From Clostridia bacterium (GTDB taxonomy: Bacteria > Bacillota > Clostridia > Peptostreptococcales > JAAYPU01), in the NCBI GenBank assembly GCA_016278615.1, contig JADQBM010000008.1:1-64000 (forward strand): a stretch of 64,000 bases of DNA. Direction: 5' to 3'. Numbering within the stretch: the stretch's first letter is position 1; each line of letters opens with the position of its first letter. Below the pieces are notes generated by a model. It was not told where the DNA came from and did no database searches. It worked only from the letters and a program-made list of their open reading frames with translations. A program made the translations under genes and the position numbers. Of this stretch, positions 1 through 11,242 are shown piece after piece.

Positions 1-26
1 ATGTTCAGAATTTTGCAAAAACTCCC

Positions 27-55
27 TTGCATTTTTTGTATTCTTTTGTTACAAT
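27..55 (+). promoter_or_regulatory. sigma-A promoter of a putative small RNA
   Basis: A -35 box TTGCAT (27-32) and a -10 box TACAAT (50-55) are separated by 17 bp. No plausible coding sequence follows on this strand before the terminator at 199-241, so the promoter appears to drive a short untranslated transcript. Confidence 0.55.
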
Positions 56-61
56 ATATCT

Positions 62-241
62 AAGCAAAGTATTTTGCTATAAAAAAGCTAAAATAACTTA
101 GCAGAAAGAGGTGATTCCCCTTAAAGATTAAGTTGAAAACTAATTGAAAGAGGGTGGTCCCACCAAAATTATGAGCGATAACATTGAAAATTATTAGAGC
201 CAATCCAATTAATAGTATTATTGGATTGGCTCGATTATTTT
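62..241 (+). ncRNA. candidate small RNA of about 180 nt
   Basis: The interval between the promoter at 27-55 and the hairpin at 199-241 has no ORF with a start and ribosome binding site beyond a few codons. It contains AGAGGTGATT (109-118), which resembles a Shine-Dalgarno sequence but leads only into a 4-codon TTG frame, and AGGGTGG followed by TCCCACC near 151-164, which can fold on itself. AGGGTGG recalls the T-box core, but the remaining T-box consensus is absent and the next gene is on the other strand. The class is unknown. Confidence 0.35.
199..241 (+). terminator. intrinsic terminator
   Basis: Arms GAGCCAATCCAAT and ATTGGATTGGCTC enclose TAATAGTATT and are followed by GATTATTTTTT. The T-rich tail lies on the + side. 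The hairpin ends the putative small RNA and could also serve the convergent nfo gene. Confidence 0.75.
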
Positions 242-248
242 TTGTGAT

Positions 249-1082
249 CTATTCACCTAAAATATCCCTAAGCATAGCAATTTCCTCTCCATGTTCCTTT
301 GTTTCAAGAGGTGTTTCCAGAATAAAAGGAAGCATTTTTAACTTAGGGTGAGAAACAAATTTAACGATTGACTCTAGCCCTATGGTGCCCTGACCTATTC
401 TCGCATGTCTATCTTTTTTACTATTAAAAGGATACATGCTATCGTTGAGATGGATTGCTTTAATGCGATGAACCCCTACAAGCTGATCCAATTCCTCTAA
501 AACGCCCTCTAAGTTATTTACAATATCATAACCTGCACTATAAAGATGACAAGTATCCAGACAAATACCCATTTTTTCTGAAAGATCAATTTTATCAATA
601 ATATCCTTTAAATCCTCAAAGGTTTGCCCTATCTCGCTACCCTTACCCGACATTGTTTCTAATAAAACAGTGGTTTTTACATCTTCGGTCAATGATTCAT
701 TTATAATATTCGCAATTTGGGTGATTCCTTGTTCACGACCTTGTCCTGTATGACTTCCGGGATGAAAATTGTAGAGATTAGATGGTATTCTTTTGAGTCT
801 TTCTAAGTCATCTTGTAAAATCATTTTTGCAAATTCAAGAGTTCTGGGATTCGCCGAAGCCATATTTAATGTATAAGGCGAATGCACCATGATGTCTCCA
901 AAATTATTTTTTATTAAAATATTTCTCAATGCGTCTAAATCGGATTGAATCAATTTCCTTGCCGTTCCACCTCTAGGATTTCTGGAAAAAAACTGAAAAG
1001 TATTTGCATTAATTCTTACTGCTGTTTCTCCCATTTTTCTAAATCCATTGGAAGTAGATAAATGGCATCCAAGTATATACAT
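249..1082 (-). CDS. nfo: Endonuclease IV (AP endonuclease)
   Basis: Cleaves DNA 5' of abasic sites and starts base-excision repair in the cytoplasm. The 277-residue length is normal for the family. The full trinuclear zinc site of the TIM barrel is readable: H67 (HSPYT), H107 (NFHPGSH), E142 (LLETMSGKG), D176 and H179 (CLDTCH), H211 (HLNDS), D224 and H226 (DRHARIGQG) and E256 (ILETP). The gene lies 12 nt downstream of the nucleoside kinase on the same strand and is the last gene before the left-end terminator. The start ATG has AAGAGGAGAAGTCT just upstream. No anomalies. Confidence 0.96.
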   Translation of the reverse strand: MYILGCHLSTSNGFRKMGETAVRINANTFQFFSRNPRGGTARKLIQSDLDALRNILIKNNFGDIMVHSPYTLNMASANPRTLEFAKMILQDDLERLKRIPSNLYNFHPGSHTGQGREQGITQIANIINESLTEDVKTTVLLETMSGKGSEIGQTFEDLKDIIDKIDLSEKMGICLDTCHLYSAGYDIVNNLEGVLEELDQLVGVHRIKAIHLNDSMYPFNSKKDRHARIGQGTIGLESIVKFVSHPKLKMLPFILETPLETKEHGEEIAMLRDILGE

Positions 1083-1094
1083 AGACTTCTCCTC

Positions 1095-2771
1095 TTATTT
1101 ATCCTGGTAAAAACAATTTCCCCCAATAAACTCTTTTATAATGGAATTATTTAATATGGCATTTTCGTTTTCTATTGACAGAAAATAACTGAGAAATTTT
1201 AGTAAACGTCTTGCTTCAAAGTATTCTTTGTCATCTTTATTTATTTCTTTTAATAATGGCTCTGCATACTTCTTTAGTACTGCTAATTCATATACCAATG
1301 CAGAATTAAACATAACATCGGATTCTTCTTGAAAAGGAAATATATTTGTTTCTTCTCCCTTCCTCACTGCTGGCCATAATTGAAGAGTGGTTTTTGCAGA
1401 ATGCCCTCTGAATTGGCTGTCTCGGACAATTCGCCTGATTAACCTTGAATCTGTTGTAGGTATTCGATTATGATCATCAATGTTCAACTGAGTTAATGCA
1501 CTGATATATATTCTGAATTTATCCTTCTCAGGAATCTCATGAGTCAAACTACTATTTAACCCATGAATTCCCTCAATAATAATAGGCTGATTTGAAGAGA
1601 CTTTTAGAATTTTTTTGCCAAATCCCTTTTTACCTTTTATGAAGTCAAAAATTGGAATATCTACTTCTTTTCCTTCAATGAGGTCTTTTAATTGTGTATT
1701 AAACAATTCTAAATCCAGAGCCTTTAAAGACTCAAAATCAAAATCACCATTTTCATCTTTGGGCGTTTGATCTCTTTCCACAAAGTAATCATCTGTAGAA
1801 AAAGCAATGGGATCTAAACCGTTAACTTTTAATTGGATGGACAATCTTTGTGCGAAAGTGGTTTTCCCCGAAGATGAAGGCCCTGCTATTAATATAATTC
1901 TTTTGTTTTCCTTCGTGATCTTATCGGCTATATACGCAATTTTTTTCTCATGGAGTGCTTCAGCAATTCTTATGACCTCCTCATAAGTATCTGTCTCAAT
2001 TCGTTCATTCAAATCTGATACATAGGGGAGCTTCATCAGGTGCCCCCAATTCTCTGTTTCCTTAAATATCTCTGCAAGTTTCTTCTGCTCAAAATACTCT
2101 GGCAGGCCATGAGGGTTGTTCTTTTGGGGAAATCTCAAAAGAACACCTGGCTTATGGTATTTAAGATCAAAAATATCGATATACCCTGTACTGGGAACCA
2201 TATGCCCATAAAAATAGTTTTTTATCCCGCCACAAGTATAAATGACAATCTCATCTTTTTCTCGGAACTTCAGAAGTTTCACCTTTGATTCCATGTTTTG
2301 CTCTTTAAAAATAGTCATTGCCTCGCTTTTTGATATTCGTTCCTTTATAAAAGGAATGTCCTGCTGGATGATTTCTTGCATTCTCACTTTAATATCCATG
2401 ACATCACTTTCATTTATCTCTCTGGAATATTTTATTTCGCAATACAATCCTTTGCTTAAAGAATGCTCTATGGTCACATAGCAATCTCCCAGGATCTCTC
2501 TTGCTGCTTTTATGAAAATAAAACTCAAACCTCTTTGATAAATTCTATTACCATCTATATCGGATAAATCAAGAAACTCTATCTGACAATCCTCGCATAG
2601 CGCATGAGTCAATTCCTTGATACTGTTGTTAACCTTTGCAGCAACATTCCTATGTTTAAATGCCATATTTTGTACTGGCATCAGGTCTTGTATAAGTGTC
2701 CCTGATTTAACCTTTTTTTCAGAATAGTGGTGATCCGTTTTTATTTTAATATTAAGCAAATCTCCATTCAT
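1095..2771 (-). CDS. Uridine kinase-like nucleoside kinase with ThrRS-like N-terminus
   Basis: The C-terminal half is a P-loop kinase of the uridine kinase/phosphoribulokinase fold with Walker A GPSSSGKTT at about residues 297-305 and the SxDDYF-type substrate loop after it. The N-terminal half resembles threonyl-tRNA synthetase accessory regions: a TGS-like stretch (about 1-65) and a SAD-like segment containing GGIKNYFYGHMVP (about 181-193). This fusion is a known clostridial family of about 550 residues usually called nucleoside kinase; its physiological substrate is not clear from sequence. The ATG is preceded by GAAAGGGTGATAAT, a good ribosome binding site. It is followed closely by nfo and is probably cotranscribed with it. 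Confidence 0.85.
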   Translation of the reverse strand: MNGDLLNIKIKTDHHYSEKKVKSGTLIQDLMPVQNMAFKHRNVAAKVNNSIKELTHALCEDCQIEFLDLSDIDGNRIYQRGLSFIFIKAAREILGDCYVTIEHSLSKGLYCEIKYSREINESDVMDIKVRMQEIIQQDIPFIKERISKSEAMTIFKEQNMESKVKLLKFREKDEIVIYTCGGIKNYFYGHMVPSTGYIDIFDLKYHKPGVLLRFPQKNNPHGLPEYFEQKKLAEIFKETENWGHLMKLPYVSDLNERIETDTYEEVIRIAEALHEKKIAYIADKITKENKRIILIAGPSSSGKTTFAQRLSIQLKVNGLDPIAFSTDDYFVERDQTPKDENGDFDFESLKALDLELFNTQLKDLIEGKEVDIPIFDFIKGKKGFGKKILKVSSNQPIIIEGIHGLNSSLTHEIPEKDKFRIYISALTQLNIDDHNRIPTTDSRLIRRIVRDSQFRGHSAKTTLQLWPAVRKGEETNIFPFQEESDVMFNSALVYELAVLKKYAEPLLKEINKDDKEYFEARRLLKFLSYFLSIENENAILNNSIIKEFIGGNCFYQDK

Positions 2772-2850
2772 ATTATCACCCTTTCGATTCTTATCTTAAT
2801 ACCCTATTATACCAGAATATCAAGCTCAGAAATACACAAACTGCCTTTTC

Positions 2851-2979
2851 TATAAAAAAGGTGGCTTCCGCCACTCCGCTATGGAACCCTATGGTTCCCT
2901 TCGGCGACTGCTATCACAGTCTGAGCACCCTCCTTTACCGGCAAAGGGGATTCCCCTCTGCACTTCCCCCTTTTTTATA
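2851..2979. repeat. structured element bounded by 11-bp inverted repeat
   Basis: TATAAAAAAGG (2851-2861) and its exact complement CCTTTTTTATA (2969-2979) bracket a locally GC-rich insert. Inside are several short hairpins: GTGGC/GCCAC (2861-2874), GGAACC/GGTTCC (about 2885-2900) and GACTG/CAGTC (about 2908-2922). Base composition differs sharply from the AT-rich surroundings, which suggests a mobile or conserved structured element rather than random spacer. Confidence 0.55.
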
Positions 2980-3008
2980 TAACAGAAAATCGATATTTCC
3001 TATTATAT

Positions 3009-3042
3009 AAAAAAAGGATGCCTTTCGTAATAGAAAGGCATC
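3009..3042 (-). terminator. terminator of the CBS-domain gene
   Basis: Perfect 10-bp stem GATGCCTTTC/GAAAGGCATC (3017-3026, 3033-3042). On the minus strand it is followed by CC and a run of seven T, so it ends the rnr-CBS transcription unit. Confidence 0.85.
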
Positions 3043-3085
3043 TCTTGATTTTGAAAACAGTTAAGTTAAGATATAAAGAAGATCC

Positions 3086-3508
3086 TTAACTGAAATGCCC
3101 AGGCTTTGATATGGCACTTAGAGCATCTCCTGCTTCATCTACATAAATATTTTTTCTTGCAATGTCGGCCATTGCAAGCATTCCAACAAGTCTATTGTTG
3201 TCCACTACAGGAAGTCTTCTAATCTGATTTTTTGCCATAAGATTAGCTGCCTCATGTGCATTGGTGTTGGAATCTACATAGACTACATTGGTACTCATGA
3301 TATCCCGTGCAGTCATGCTTGGAGTGCCAGCAGATACAGCTCTTAAAACAATGTCCCTATCTGTCACAATTCCAACTGCTTCTCCGTTATCATTACAGAC
3401 TGGAATAGAACCTATATCATGTTGTTTCATATATTGTGCAATTTCTTCCATGGGCGTTTCCGGTCTAACATATTGAACATTACTTGACATTAAATCTTTT
3501 ACTTTCAT
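3086..3508 (-). CDS. Tandem CBS-domain protein
   Basis: A 140-residue cytoplasmic protein made almost only of two CBS motifs (about 1-60 and 70-125), each with the typical sequence IGSIPVCNDNGEAVGIVTDR or a close variant (RLPVVDNNRLVGMLAMAD). Paired CBS modules bind adenosyl ligands such as AMP, ATP or SAM and act as energy or ligand sensors. The partner of this stand-alone unit cannot be read from sequence; it resembles B. subtilis YhcV. It lies 62 nt downstream of rnr and has AGGAGG before its ATG. Confidence 0.85.
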   Translation of the reverse strand: MKVKDLMSSNVQYVRPETPMEEIAQYMKQHDIGSIPVCNDNGEAVGIVTDRDIVLRAVSAGTPSMTARDIMSTNVVYVDSNTNAHEAANLMAKNQIRRLPVVDNNRLVGMLAMADIARKNIYVDEAGDALSAISKPGHFS

Positions 3509-3570
3509 CCGTTAATTTTCCTCCTAAAATATTTTTCATCTTTTAGGTTGTGCAATTTTAGGAGAAATAG

Positions 3571-5736
3571 TCATAATATTTCTTTTTTTTCTGGATTTTT
3601 CAACTCAAAATCAATCTCGCGATTGGGTATGTTAACGCCAATGACTTTTATGGTCACTTCTTCTCCTAAAGAAAAAATCCTCTTGGTTCTTTCTCCAATA
3701 AGCTGATACTTTTCTTTCTCATAAATGTAATAATCGTCATCAATACTACTGATTCTTACCAAACCCTCAATTGTGTTTTCAAGTTCCACAAATATTCCAA
3801 AGGATGTAACACCACTGATAATCCCTGTATGGATTTCTCCTATATGGTTGGACATATACTCTGCTTTCTTTAAATCTTCAACTTCTCTTTCAATACCCTC
3901 AGCAATTTTTTCTGCCTCAGATGATCTCTTGGAAGCAATTTCAACAAAGGCCTTCAATTTCTTAGCTCTTTTTTCGTTAAGATGCCCTTTTTCAATGGTT
4001 TCCTTAATAATACGATGAATGGTTAAATCTGGATATCTTCTTATGGGAGATGTAAAATGACAGTAATAATCTGCTGCCAGGCCAAAATGTCCATAACAAT
4101 GTGGCGAATAAGATGCTTTCTTTAATGAACGAAGCATAACGGTGCTAATCACATTTTCTTCTCTTTTTCCTTTAATTTGTCTTGTAATATCTTGTAGCGT
4201 CTTGGGACGAACTTCATCATTAGCGCCTTTTAAAACATATCCAAAATTATAGATAAACTTTTTAAACTCATTGATTTTATCTATATCCGGCTCCTCATGG
4301 ACTCTATAGACAAAAGGAATTTCCATCCAGTGAAAATGCTCTGCAATGGTCTCATTGGCTTTTAACATAAATTCTTCTATAATCCTATTAGCTGTTCTTC
4401 TTTCCGCAGTCTCGACTTTTGTGGGGATACCCTTCTCATTTAAATGAATGAACGCTTCGTCAAAATCAAAGTCAATACTCCCCCTCTCATCTCTGTGTTT
4501 ATTGAGTATTTTCGCAAGCTCATGCATGCGTAATAAATCCTGGTAAATGCCTTCATATTTTTTAATGAGTTCCTCATCTTTGTCCTCTAAAATATCAGAG
4601 ACATCCGTATAAGTCATTCGTTCCTTAGAATTAATGATGCTATTAAAAATATTATGGGCGACCACTTTTCCTGAAGGGTCTATTTCCATTTCTATTGAAA
4701 GTGTGAGCCTGTCCGTTCTTGGATTTAGACTGCAGACACCATTTGATAAGTTTTCAGGCAGCATTGGCAAAACTTTATTAATTAAATAAACACTACAGCC
4801 CCTTTTAAGCGCTTCCTTATCTAATTCACCATTTTCTTTTACGTAAAAACTTACATCTGCTATATGCACACCCAAAAGATAATTTCCATTATTGAGCTTT
4901 TCTACAGAAACAGCATCATCTAAATCTTTTGCATCAGCCCCATCAATTGTGATAATACTTTTATCTCTATAGTCAGCACGTTTTTCTATCTCTTCTTGTG
5001 GTATCTCCAAAGGAATACGATCTGCTTCTTCCCGAACTTTAAGCGGAAATACTTCAGAAAGCTTATGCTGGCGAATAATTCCTGCAATATCTGTTCCTGC
5101 TTCATCTTTTTTCCCTAATATCTCTATTATTTTGCCCTCTGGACTTCTCCTTTTTTCCGGCCATACCAATATTTGCGCAACAACCTTATCTCCTGTTTTA
5201 GCGCCATTAATCCCTTCTTGAGAGATGAAAATATCTGTGCCTAATTTAGAATCATTGGGTACAACAAATCCAAAGTTGTTACCATTTTCAAAATTTCCTA
5301 CTACTTCATAATTTTCTCTTTTAATAACTTTTATGATTTCTCCTTCTCTTTTTTTGTCACCCTCTTTTTCATATAATAATCTTACTGCCACTTTATCGTT
5401 ATTCATGGCTCCGTTCATTTCACCAGATGCAATATAGACATCACCTTTACTATCGCTTTCAGGTAAAACAAACCCAAAACCCTTTCTATGCATTTTTAGA
5501 ATGCCAACTACAAGATTTATTCTGTTTGGCAAAACATATTTCTTTTTCTTTGTCTTAAATATGATGCCATCATTCTCCATTTCATCCAGCTGTTTAAGAA
5601 AAACCCCTGTTTTGCTTCTTTCAACACTAAGGTGCTTTAATATGGCTTCATCTGTCATAGGGCTATAATCTTTATTACTAAGGACCTCTATAATACTTTT
5701 ATTTATCTCCATCTTTATATCTGTCTTTATATCCAT
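3571..5736 (-). CDS. rnr: Ribonuclease R (3'-5' exoribonuclease)
   Basis: A processive hydrolytic exoribonuclease that degrades structured RNA. Domains in order: winged-helix N-terminus (about 10-70), two cold-shock-type OB folds (about 75-140 and 145-205), the RNB catalytic domain with DGADAKDLDDA at about 265-275 providing the acidic metal ligands, TSPIRRYPDL near its end, and a C-terminal S1 domain (about 635-710). The 721-residue length is usual. The first ATG is chosen because GGAGGT lies 5 nt upstream; an in-frame ATG 8 codons later lacks this. In many Firmicutes rnr sits beside secG and smpB; here secG is two genes upstream and smpB is not in the window. Confidence 0.95.
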   Translation of the reverse strand: MDIKTDIKMEINKSIIEVLSNKDYSPMTDEAILKHLSVERSKTGVFLKQLDEMENDGIIFKTKKKKYVLPNRINLVVGILKMHRKGFGFVLPESDSKGDVYIASGEMNGAMNNDKVAVRLLYEKEGDKKREGEIIKVIKRENYEVVGNFENGNNFGFVVPNDSKLGTDIFISQEGINGAKTGDKVVAQILVWPEKRRSPEGKIIEILGKKDEAGTDIAGIIRQHKLSEVFPLKVREEADRIPLEIPQEEIEKRADYRDKSIITIDGADAKDLDDAVSVEKLNNGNYLLGVHIADVSFYVKENGELDKEALKRGCSVYLINKVLPMLPENLSNGVCSLNPRTDRLTLSIEMEIDPSGKVVAHNIFNSIINSKERMTYTDVSDILEDKDEELIKKYEGIYQDLLRMHELAKILNKHRDERGSIDFDFDEAFIHLNEKGIPTKVETAERRTANRIIEEFMLKANETIAEHFHWMEIPFVYRVHEEPDIDKINEFKKFIYNFGYVLKGANDEVRPKTLQDITRQIKGKREENVISTVMLRSLKKASYSPHCYGHFGLAADYYCHFTSPIRRYPDLTIHRIIKETIEKGHLNEKRAKKLKAFVEIASKRSSEAEKIAEGIEREVEDLKKAEYMSNHIGEIHTGIISGVTSFGIFVELENTIEGLVRISSIDDDYYIYEKEKYQLIGERTKRIFSLGEEVTIKVIGVNIPNREIDFELKNPEKKEIL

Positions 5737-5836
5737 CTTTTACCTCCATCTTTATTTTATAGTTTATTCTTTCCTTATTTTGTAATTATATCATAACTCT
5801 TTAATAATTTAAGAACATTAGGTCTCCTTTGGACGT

Positions 5837-5870
5837 AAAAAAACATTCTGCCAGAAGCAGAATGCTTTTA
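5837..5870 (-). terminator. terminator of the lipoprotein gene
   Basis: Perfect 8-bp stem CATTCTGC/GCAGAATG (5844-5851, 5857-5864) followed on the minus strand by seven T. The + side also has a weak T tract, so it may work in both directions. Confidence 0.8.
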
Positions 5871-5891
5871 AATTTTTTCTTCTAAATTTTT

Positions 5892-6263
5892 TTAGTCTAG
5901 TACTTCTATTGACTGAATAATATTTTGTCCTTGATCGTTGACCTCATAAGTGATACGAACGTTTTTCCCATCAAGCTCATCATCTGGCATTGCAACATCT
6001 TCATTGATTCTTATAGCATAAGGGGCATCATTTGCAACGACCTCAAAACTATTGTTATCAATCCAGCCCGTAAAGGTACCTTCAATGGTCTGTTCATCGA
6101 TATTATCTTCTATGTTTTCATCATCATTAGGCGCTACTGGATCTTCACCCTCAATAGGATCTACTGGATCATCAATAGTCCCATCATCAGGAGTTCCAGC
6201 ACATCCAAATGAAACCAAAGAAAAAATAAGTAAAAATACAAGTAACATGGTTATTTTTTTCAT
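5892..6263 (-). CDS. Small secreted lipoprotein of unknown function
   Basis: Starts MKKITMLLVFLLIFSLVSFG and then Cys, a classical lipoprotein signal peptide with lipobox SFG-C, so the mature protein begins at Cys21 and is anchored outside the membrane. A very acidic linker rich in Asp, Glu, Asn and Pro (about 25-60) precedes a compact domain of about 65 residues with alternating beta-type segments (EGTFTGWIDNNSFEV, YAIRINEDV, KNVRITYEV). I do not recognise the domain. The ATG at 6263 is preferred because AAAGGAG lies 12 nt upstream; the in-frame TTG at 6275 directly abuts that site. The gene has its own terminator. Confidence 0.8.
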   Translation of the reverse strand: MKKITMLLVFLLIFSLVSFGCAGTPDDGTIDDPVDPIEGEDPVAPNDDENIEDNIDEQTIEGTFTGWIDNNSFEVVANDAPYAIRINEDVAMPDDELDGKNVRITYEVNDQGQNIIQSIEVLD

Positions 6264-6401
6264 GTTTAATCTCAACTCCTTTCACACTCTATTATTTCAT
6301 GTTTTGGACTTTTTAAACAAAAAAATATAATATATTTTTGTTTATTATCTCTTTAGACTAAGACTTCAAGTGTTTTGTTCCATCATTTAAAGGAAAATAA
6401 A

Positions 6402-6428
6402 GAAAAAACACCCATTCAGATGGGCGTC
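6402..6428 (-). terminator. terminator of the secG-hppA unit
   Basis: Stem GCCCAT/ATGGGT around TCAG (centre about 6416), followed on the minus strand by TGTTTTTTC. It lies about 105 nt past the hppA stop codon. Confidence 0.7.
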
Positions 6429-6533
6429 TTTTCCGAATTATTAATGTACCTTACCTTCTTCTCCCCCATTAATTCTTAAGAAAAGCACAATAATAATTCT
6501 TTTATAAAACTCATAAATTGAATGATAGCTCTT

Positions 6534-8522
6534 TTAAAAAAGGCCTCCATTTATAAATAACGGACCAAAGACTACAGCAACAATTGTCATTAACTTTATC
6601 AATATGTTAATAGAAGGCCCTGATGTATCTTTAAAGGGATCTCCTACTGTATCTCCAACAACTGCCGCCTTATGCGCTTCGCTTCCTTTTCCTCCATGGT
6701 TGCCTTCTTCAATATATTTCTTTGCATTATCCCATGCACCACCGGCATTTGCCATCATAATTGCAAGCAATACACCTGATACAAGGGCCCCTGCTAATAA
6801 ACCTCCTAAGGCTTCCGGTCCAAGAATAAATCCCATAGCAATAGGCGCAACAACTGCCATAATACCTGGAATTAGCATTTCTTTTAGCGCTGCTGCAGTA
6901 CTGATATCAACACATTTTGCATATTCTGGTTTGCCTGTACCTTCCATGATTCCTGGAATCTCTTTAAATTGTCTTCTGACTTCTTCAATCATTTGATTTG
7001 CAGCTCGTCCCACGGCATCCATTGTAAGGGCCGAAAACAAGAAGGGAAGCATTCCACCAATGAAAAGGCCTACAACAACTTTAGGATTAAGAATATCGAT
7101 AGTAGCCAACCCAACAACCTGTGAATAGGATGCGAAAAGAGCAAGAGCCGTTAAAGCAGCTGAGCCAATTGCAAATCCTTTTCCTATGGCAGCTGTTGTA
7201 TTCCCTACTGAATCCAACTTATCTGTAATCTGTCTTACTTCCTTTGGAAGTTCCGCCATCTCGGCGATTCCACCTGCATTATCAGCAATAGGACCATAGG
7301 CATCCACAGCTACTGTAATGCCCGCAGTTGATAACATACCAACCGCAGCCAGAGCGATCCCATATAAGCCTTCCAATTTGAATGCAATCAAGATAGCTGT
7401 AGCAATCAATATAACCGGCCATGCTGTTGAAATCATACCAACACCTAGTCCACTAATAATGGTTGTAGCAGGTCCTGTTTCAGATTGTTTGGCAATTTTT
7501 TTCACATATTTGAAATCACCAGAAGTATATATTTCTGTAATCTTTCCAATAAGTATTCCAACGATTAATCCCGCTATTACAGCATAGAAAGGATTCAAAT
7601 CACCGAAGAAGTATCTACTCAGAAAAAATGTAGCAATTATTACAATGAGCCCACTCACATAAGTACCTCTATGTAAAGCATTGGCTGGGTTGGTATTCTC
7701 GTCACCTTTTACAAATAAAGTTCCAATAATAGAAGCAATAATACCAACAGCTGCAAGTAAGAGGGGGAAGACAGATCCATTTAAGGGATCTATATTGGGA
7801 AGCATCACGGCAAGGGTAATAGCAGAGACAATTGAACCAACATAAGATTCAAATAAGTCAGCACCCATTCCTGCTACATCTCCAACATTATCTCCAACGT
7901 TATCTGCTATAACTGCAGGGTTCCTTGGATCATCTTCAGGGATTCCTGCTTCAACTTTTCCCACAAGGTCTGCACCTACGTCAGCAGCTTTTGTATAGAT
8001 ACCACCACCAACTCGTCCAAAAAGAGCAATTGAAGAAGCCCCTAAACTAAAACCTGTGATAATAGCTACTTTGTTTACTCCAAGGAGAATAAACAGCCCT
8101 CCGATTCCCAGAAGACCAAGGCCTACTACTGACATTCCCATGACCGCCCCGCCTTTAAAGGAGACGCTTAAAGCTTTATTCATGCCACCTTCTCTGGCCG
8201 CATTGGCAGTTCGAACATTTGCCTTGGTGGCAACTCTCATTCCGAAATAACCGGCTAATACTGAAAAAATTGCGCCTACAAGAAAGGTTCCTGCTGTTTC
8301 CCAGTTAATTCCAAATCCAAGGACTACAAATAATACCGCTGAAAAAATAACAAGAGCCTTATATTCTCTTGTCAGAAACGCCATTGCACCTTCTCTTATA
8401 TAGGATGCTATTTCTTTCATTCTATCTGTGCCTTCTTCTACTGTGTTAATGTACCTTGCAAGAAGATAAGCAAAGACAAGTGCTACAATCCCTGCAATAG
8501 GTGCAAATATCTCGTAACCCAT
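6534..8522 (-). CDS. hppA: K+-dependent membrane-bound pyrophosphatase
   Basis: An integral membrane ion pump that couples hydrolysis of pyrophosphate to H+ or Na+ export. The 662 residues form about 16 hydrophobic helices. The pyrophosphate/Mg-binding loops [13 protein letters not shown] (181-193) and [20 protein letters not shown] (207-226) are intact. The subclass marker in GNTTAA is Ala444; this position is Lys in K+-independent enzymes, so I infer K+ stimulation. Whether the pumped ion is Na+ or H+ cannot be read safely. The gene lies 72 nt behind secG and probably shares its promoter. Such pumps let energy-limited anaerobes recover energy from biosynthetic pyrophosphate. Confidence 0.95.
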   Translation of the reverse strand: MGYEIFAPIAGIVALVFAYLLARYINTVEEGTDRMKEIASYIREGAMAFLTREYKALVIFSAVLFVVLGFGINWETAGTFLVGAIFSVLAGYFGMRVATKANVRTANAAREGGMNKALSVSFKGGAVMGMSVVGLGLLGIGGLFILLGVNKVAIITGFSLGASSIALFGRVGGGIYTKAADVGADLVGKVEAGIPEDDPRNPAVIADNVGDNVGDVAGMGADLFESYVGSIVSAITLAVMLPNIDPLNGSVFPLLLAAVGIIASIIGTLFVKGDENTNPANALHRGTYVSGLIVIIATFFLSRYFFGDLNPFYAVIAGLIVGILIGKITEIYTSGDFKYVKKIAKQSETGPATTIISGLGVGMISTAWPVILIATAILIAFKLEGLYGIALAAVGMLSTAGITVAVDAYGPIADNAGGIAEMAELPKEVRQITDKLDSVGNTTAAIGKGFAIGSAALTALALFASYSQVVGLATIDILNPKVVVGLFIGGMLPFLFSALTMDAVGRAANQMIEEVRRQFKEIPGIMEGTGKPEYAKCVDISTAAALKEMLIPGIMAVVAPIAMGFILGPEALGGLLAGALVSGVLLAIMMANAGGAWDNAKKYIEEGNHGGKGSEAHKAAVVGDTVGDPFKDTSGPSINILIKLMTIVAVVFGPLFINGGLF

Positions 8523-8594
8523 TTTTATACTGCCTCCTTATTCTTTTGTATTGTTTGATTCATGATTGATCTCTCTCAAAAAAACGCATTACTT

Positions 8595-8825
8595 TTACTC
8601 TATTGTTACTAATAATAATGAACAAATAATAAATAATACTGCGCCAACAGTAGTAATTTTACTTAAAAGTGCTTCATAACCTCTTCCTTTTTTCTTACCA
8701 AACAATTGTTCTGCTCCACCGCCAATGGACCCAGATAATCCAGCACTTTTTCCTGACTGCATTAAAATACTTGTTATGAGAATAATGGATGCCACTACTT
8801 GAAAAACCATTAAAGCGATTCTCAT
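8595..8825 (-). CDS. secG: Preprotein translocase subunit SecG
   Basis: A small accessory subunit of the SecYEG channel. The 76 residues hold two transmembrane helices (about 2-19 and 54-74) joined by the conserved glycine-rich loop with QSGKSAGLSGSIGGGAEQLF. Length and topology are typical. The ATG follows TAGGAGGTGTAAAG. It has its own promoter at 8893-8921 and precedes hppA; in many Firmicutes eno-secG-rnr is a conserved neighbourhood, here interrupted by hppA and a lipoprotein gene. Confidence 0.93.
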   Translation of the reverse strand: MRIALMVFQVVASIILITSILMQSGKSAGLSGSIGGGAEQLFGKKKGRGYEALLSKITTVGAVLFIICSLLLVTIE

Positions 8826-8892
8826 CTTTACACCTCCTAATCATTCAATTATAATGAAATAATTAACTCTATTTTTTCTTTAAATCACTATT

Positions 8893-8921
8893 AATATAAG
8901 TAATTTGCGTCTTAAAGTCAA
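8893..8921 (-). promoter_or_regulatory. sigma-A promoter of secG
   Basis: On the minus strand TTGACT (8921-8916), a 17-bp spacer and TATATT (8898-8893). It lies about 68 nt upstream of the secG start. The rest of the 8826-9170 gap shows only AT-rich spacer and the eno terminator. Confidence 0.75.
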
Positions 8922-9118
8922 CAGAAAGATTTTATCATATGTCATATTTAAAATCAATGGATATAGAAATTAATTAAATATTTGGGAATATTCAATCTAT
9001 ACTGATTATTCTATACCATCTTACTCTTATTTATCAATACAAACAAAAAACAATACGAAAAGAACTGCTGAGGCTATAAGTAAGTAACATTTTCAACTTT
9101 GCTTTATGAGTGATAAAG

Positions 9119-9140
9119 GCCGAAAGCATAGGCTTTCGGC
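9119..9140 (-). terminator. terminator of the glycolytic operon
   Basis: Stem GCCGAAAG/CTTTCGGC (9119-9126, 9133-9140), 30 nt past the eno stop. The tail on the minus strand is only CTTTATC, so termination may be partial. Confidence 0.6.
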
Positions 9141-9170
9141 TTATAATTTTGTTTCATAGTTGAAACGAGT

Positions 9171-11221
<2,051 letters not shown>

Positions 11222-11242
11222 TTTTTCCTCCTTAATACTATA

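Larger units (their letters stand above)
2772..3085. other. intergenic region with structured GC-rich insert
   Basis: This 314-nt gap holds no gene. It contains the inverted-repeat-bounded element at 2851-2979 and the terminator of the CBS-domain gene at 3009-3042, both listed separately. Confidence 0.8.

Noticed and set aside
150-165. T-box riboswitch suggested by AGGGTGG
   Set aside because: Only the first half of the T-box core is present (TCCCACC replaces ACCGCG), the upstream space is too short for Stem I, and no + strand gene follows the terminator.
6604-6996. 130-codon + strand frame opposite hppA
   Set aside because: Pro/Ser/Ile-rich shadow of the highly conserved pyrophosphatase; no ribosome binding site or family match.
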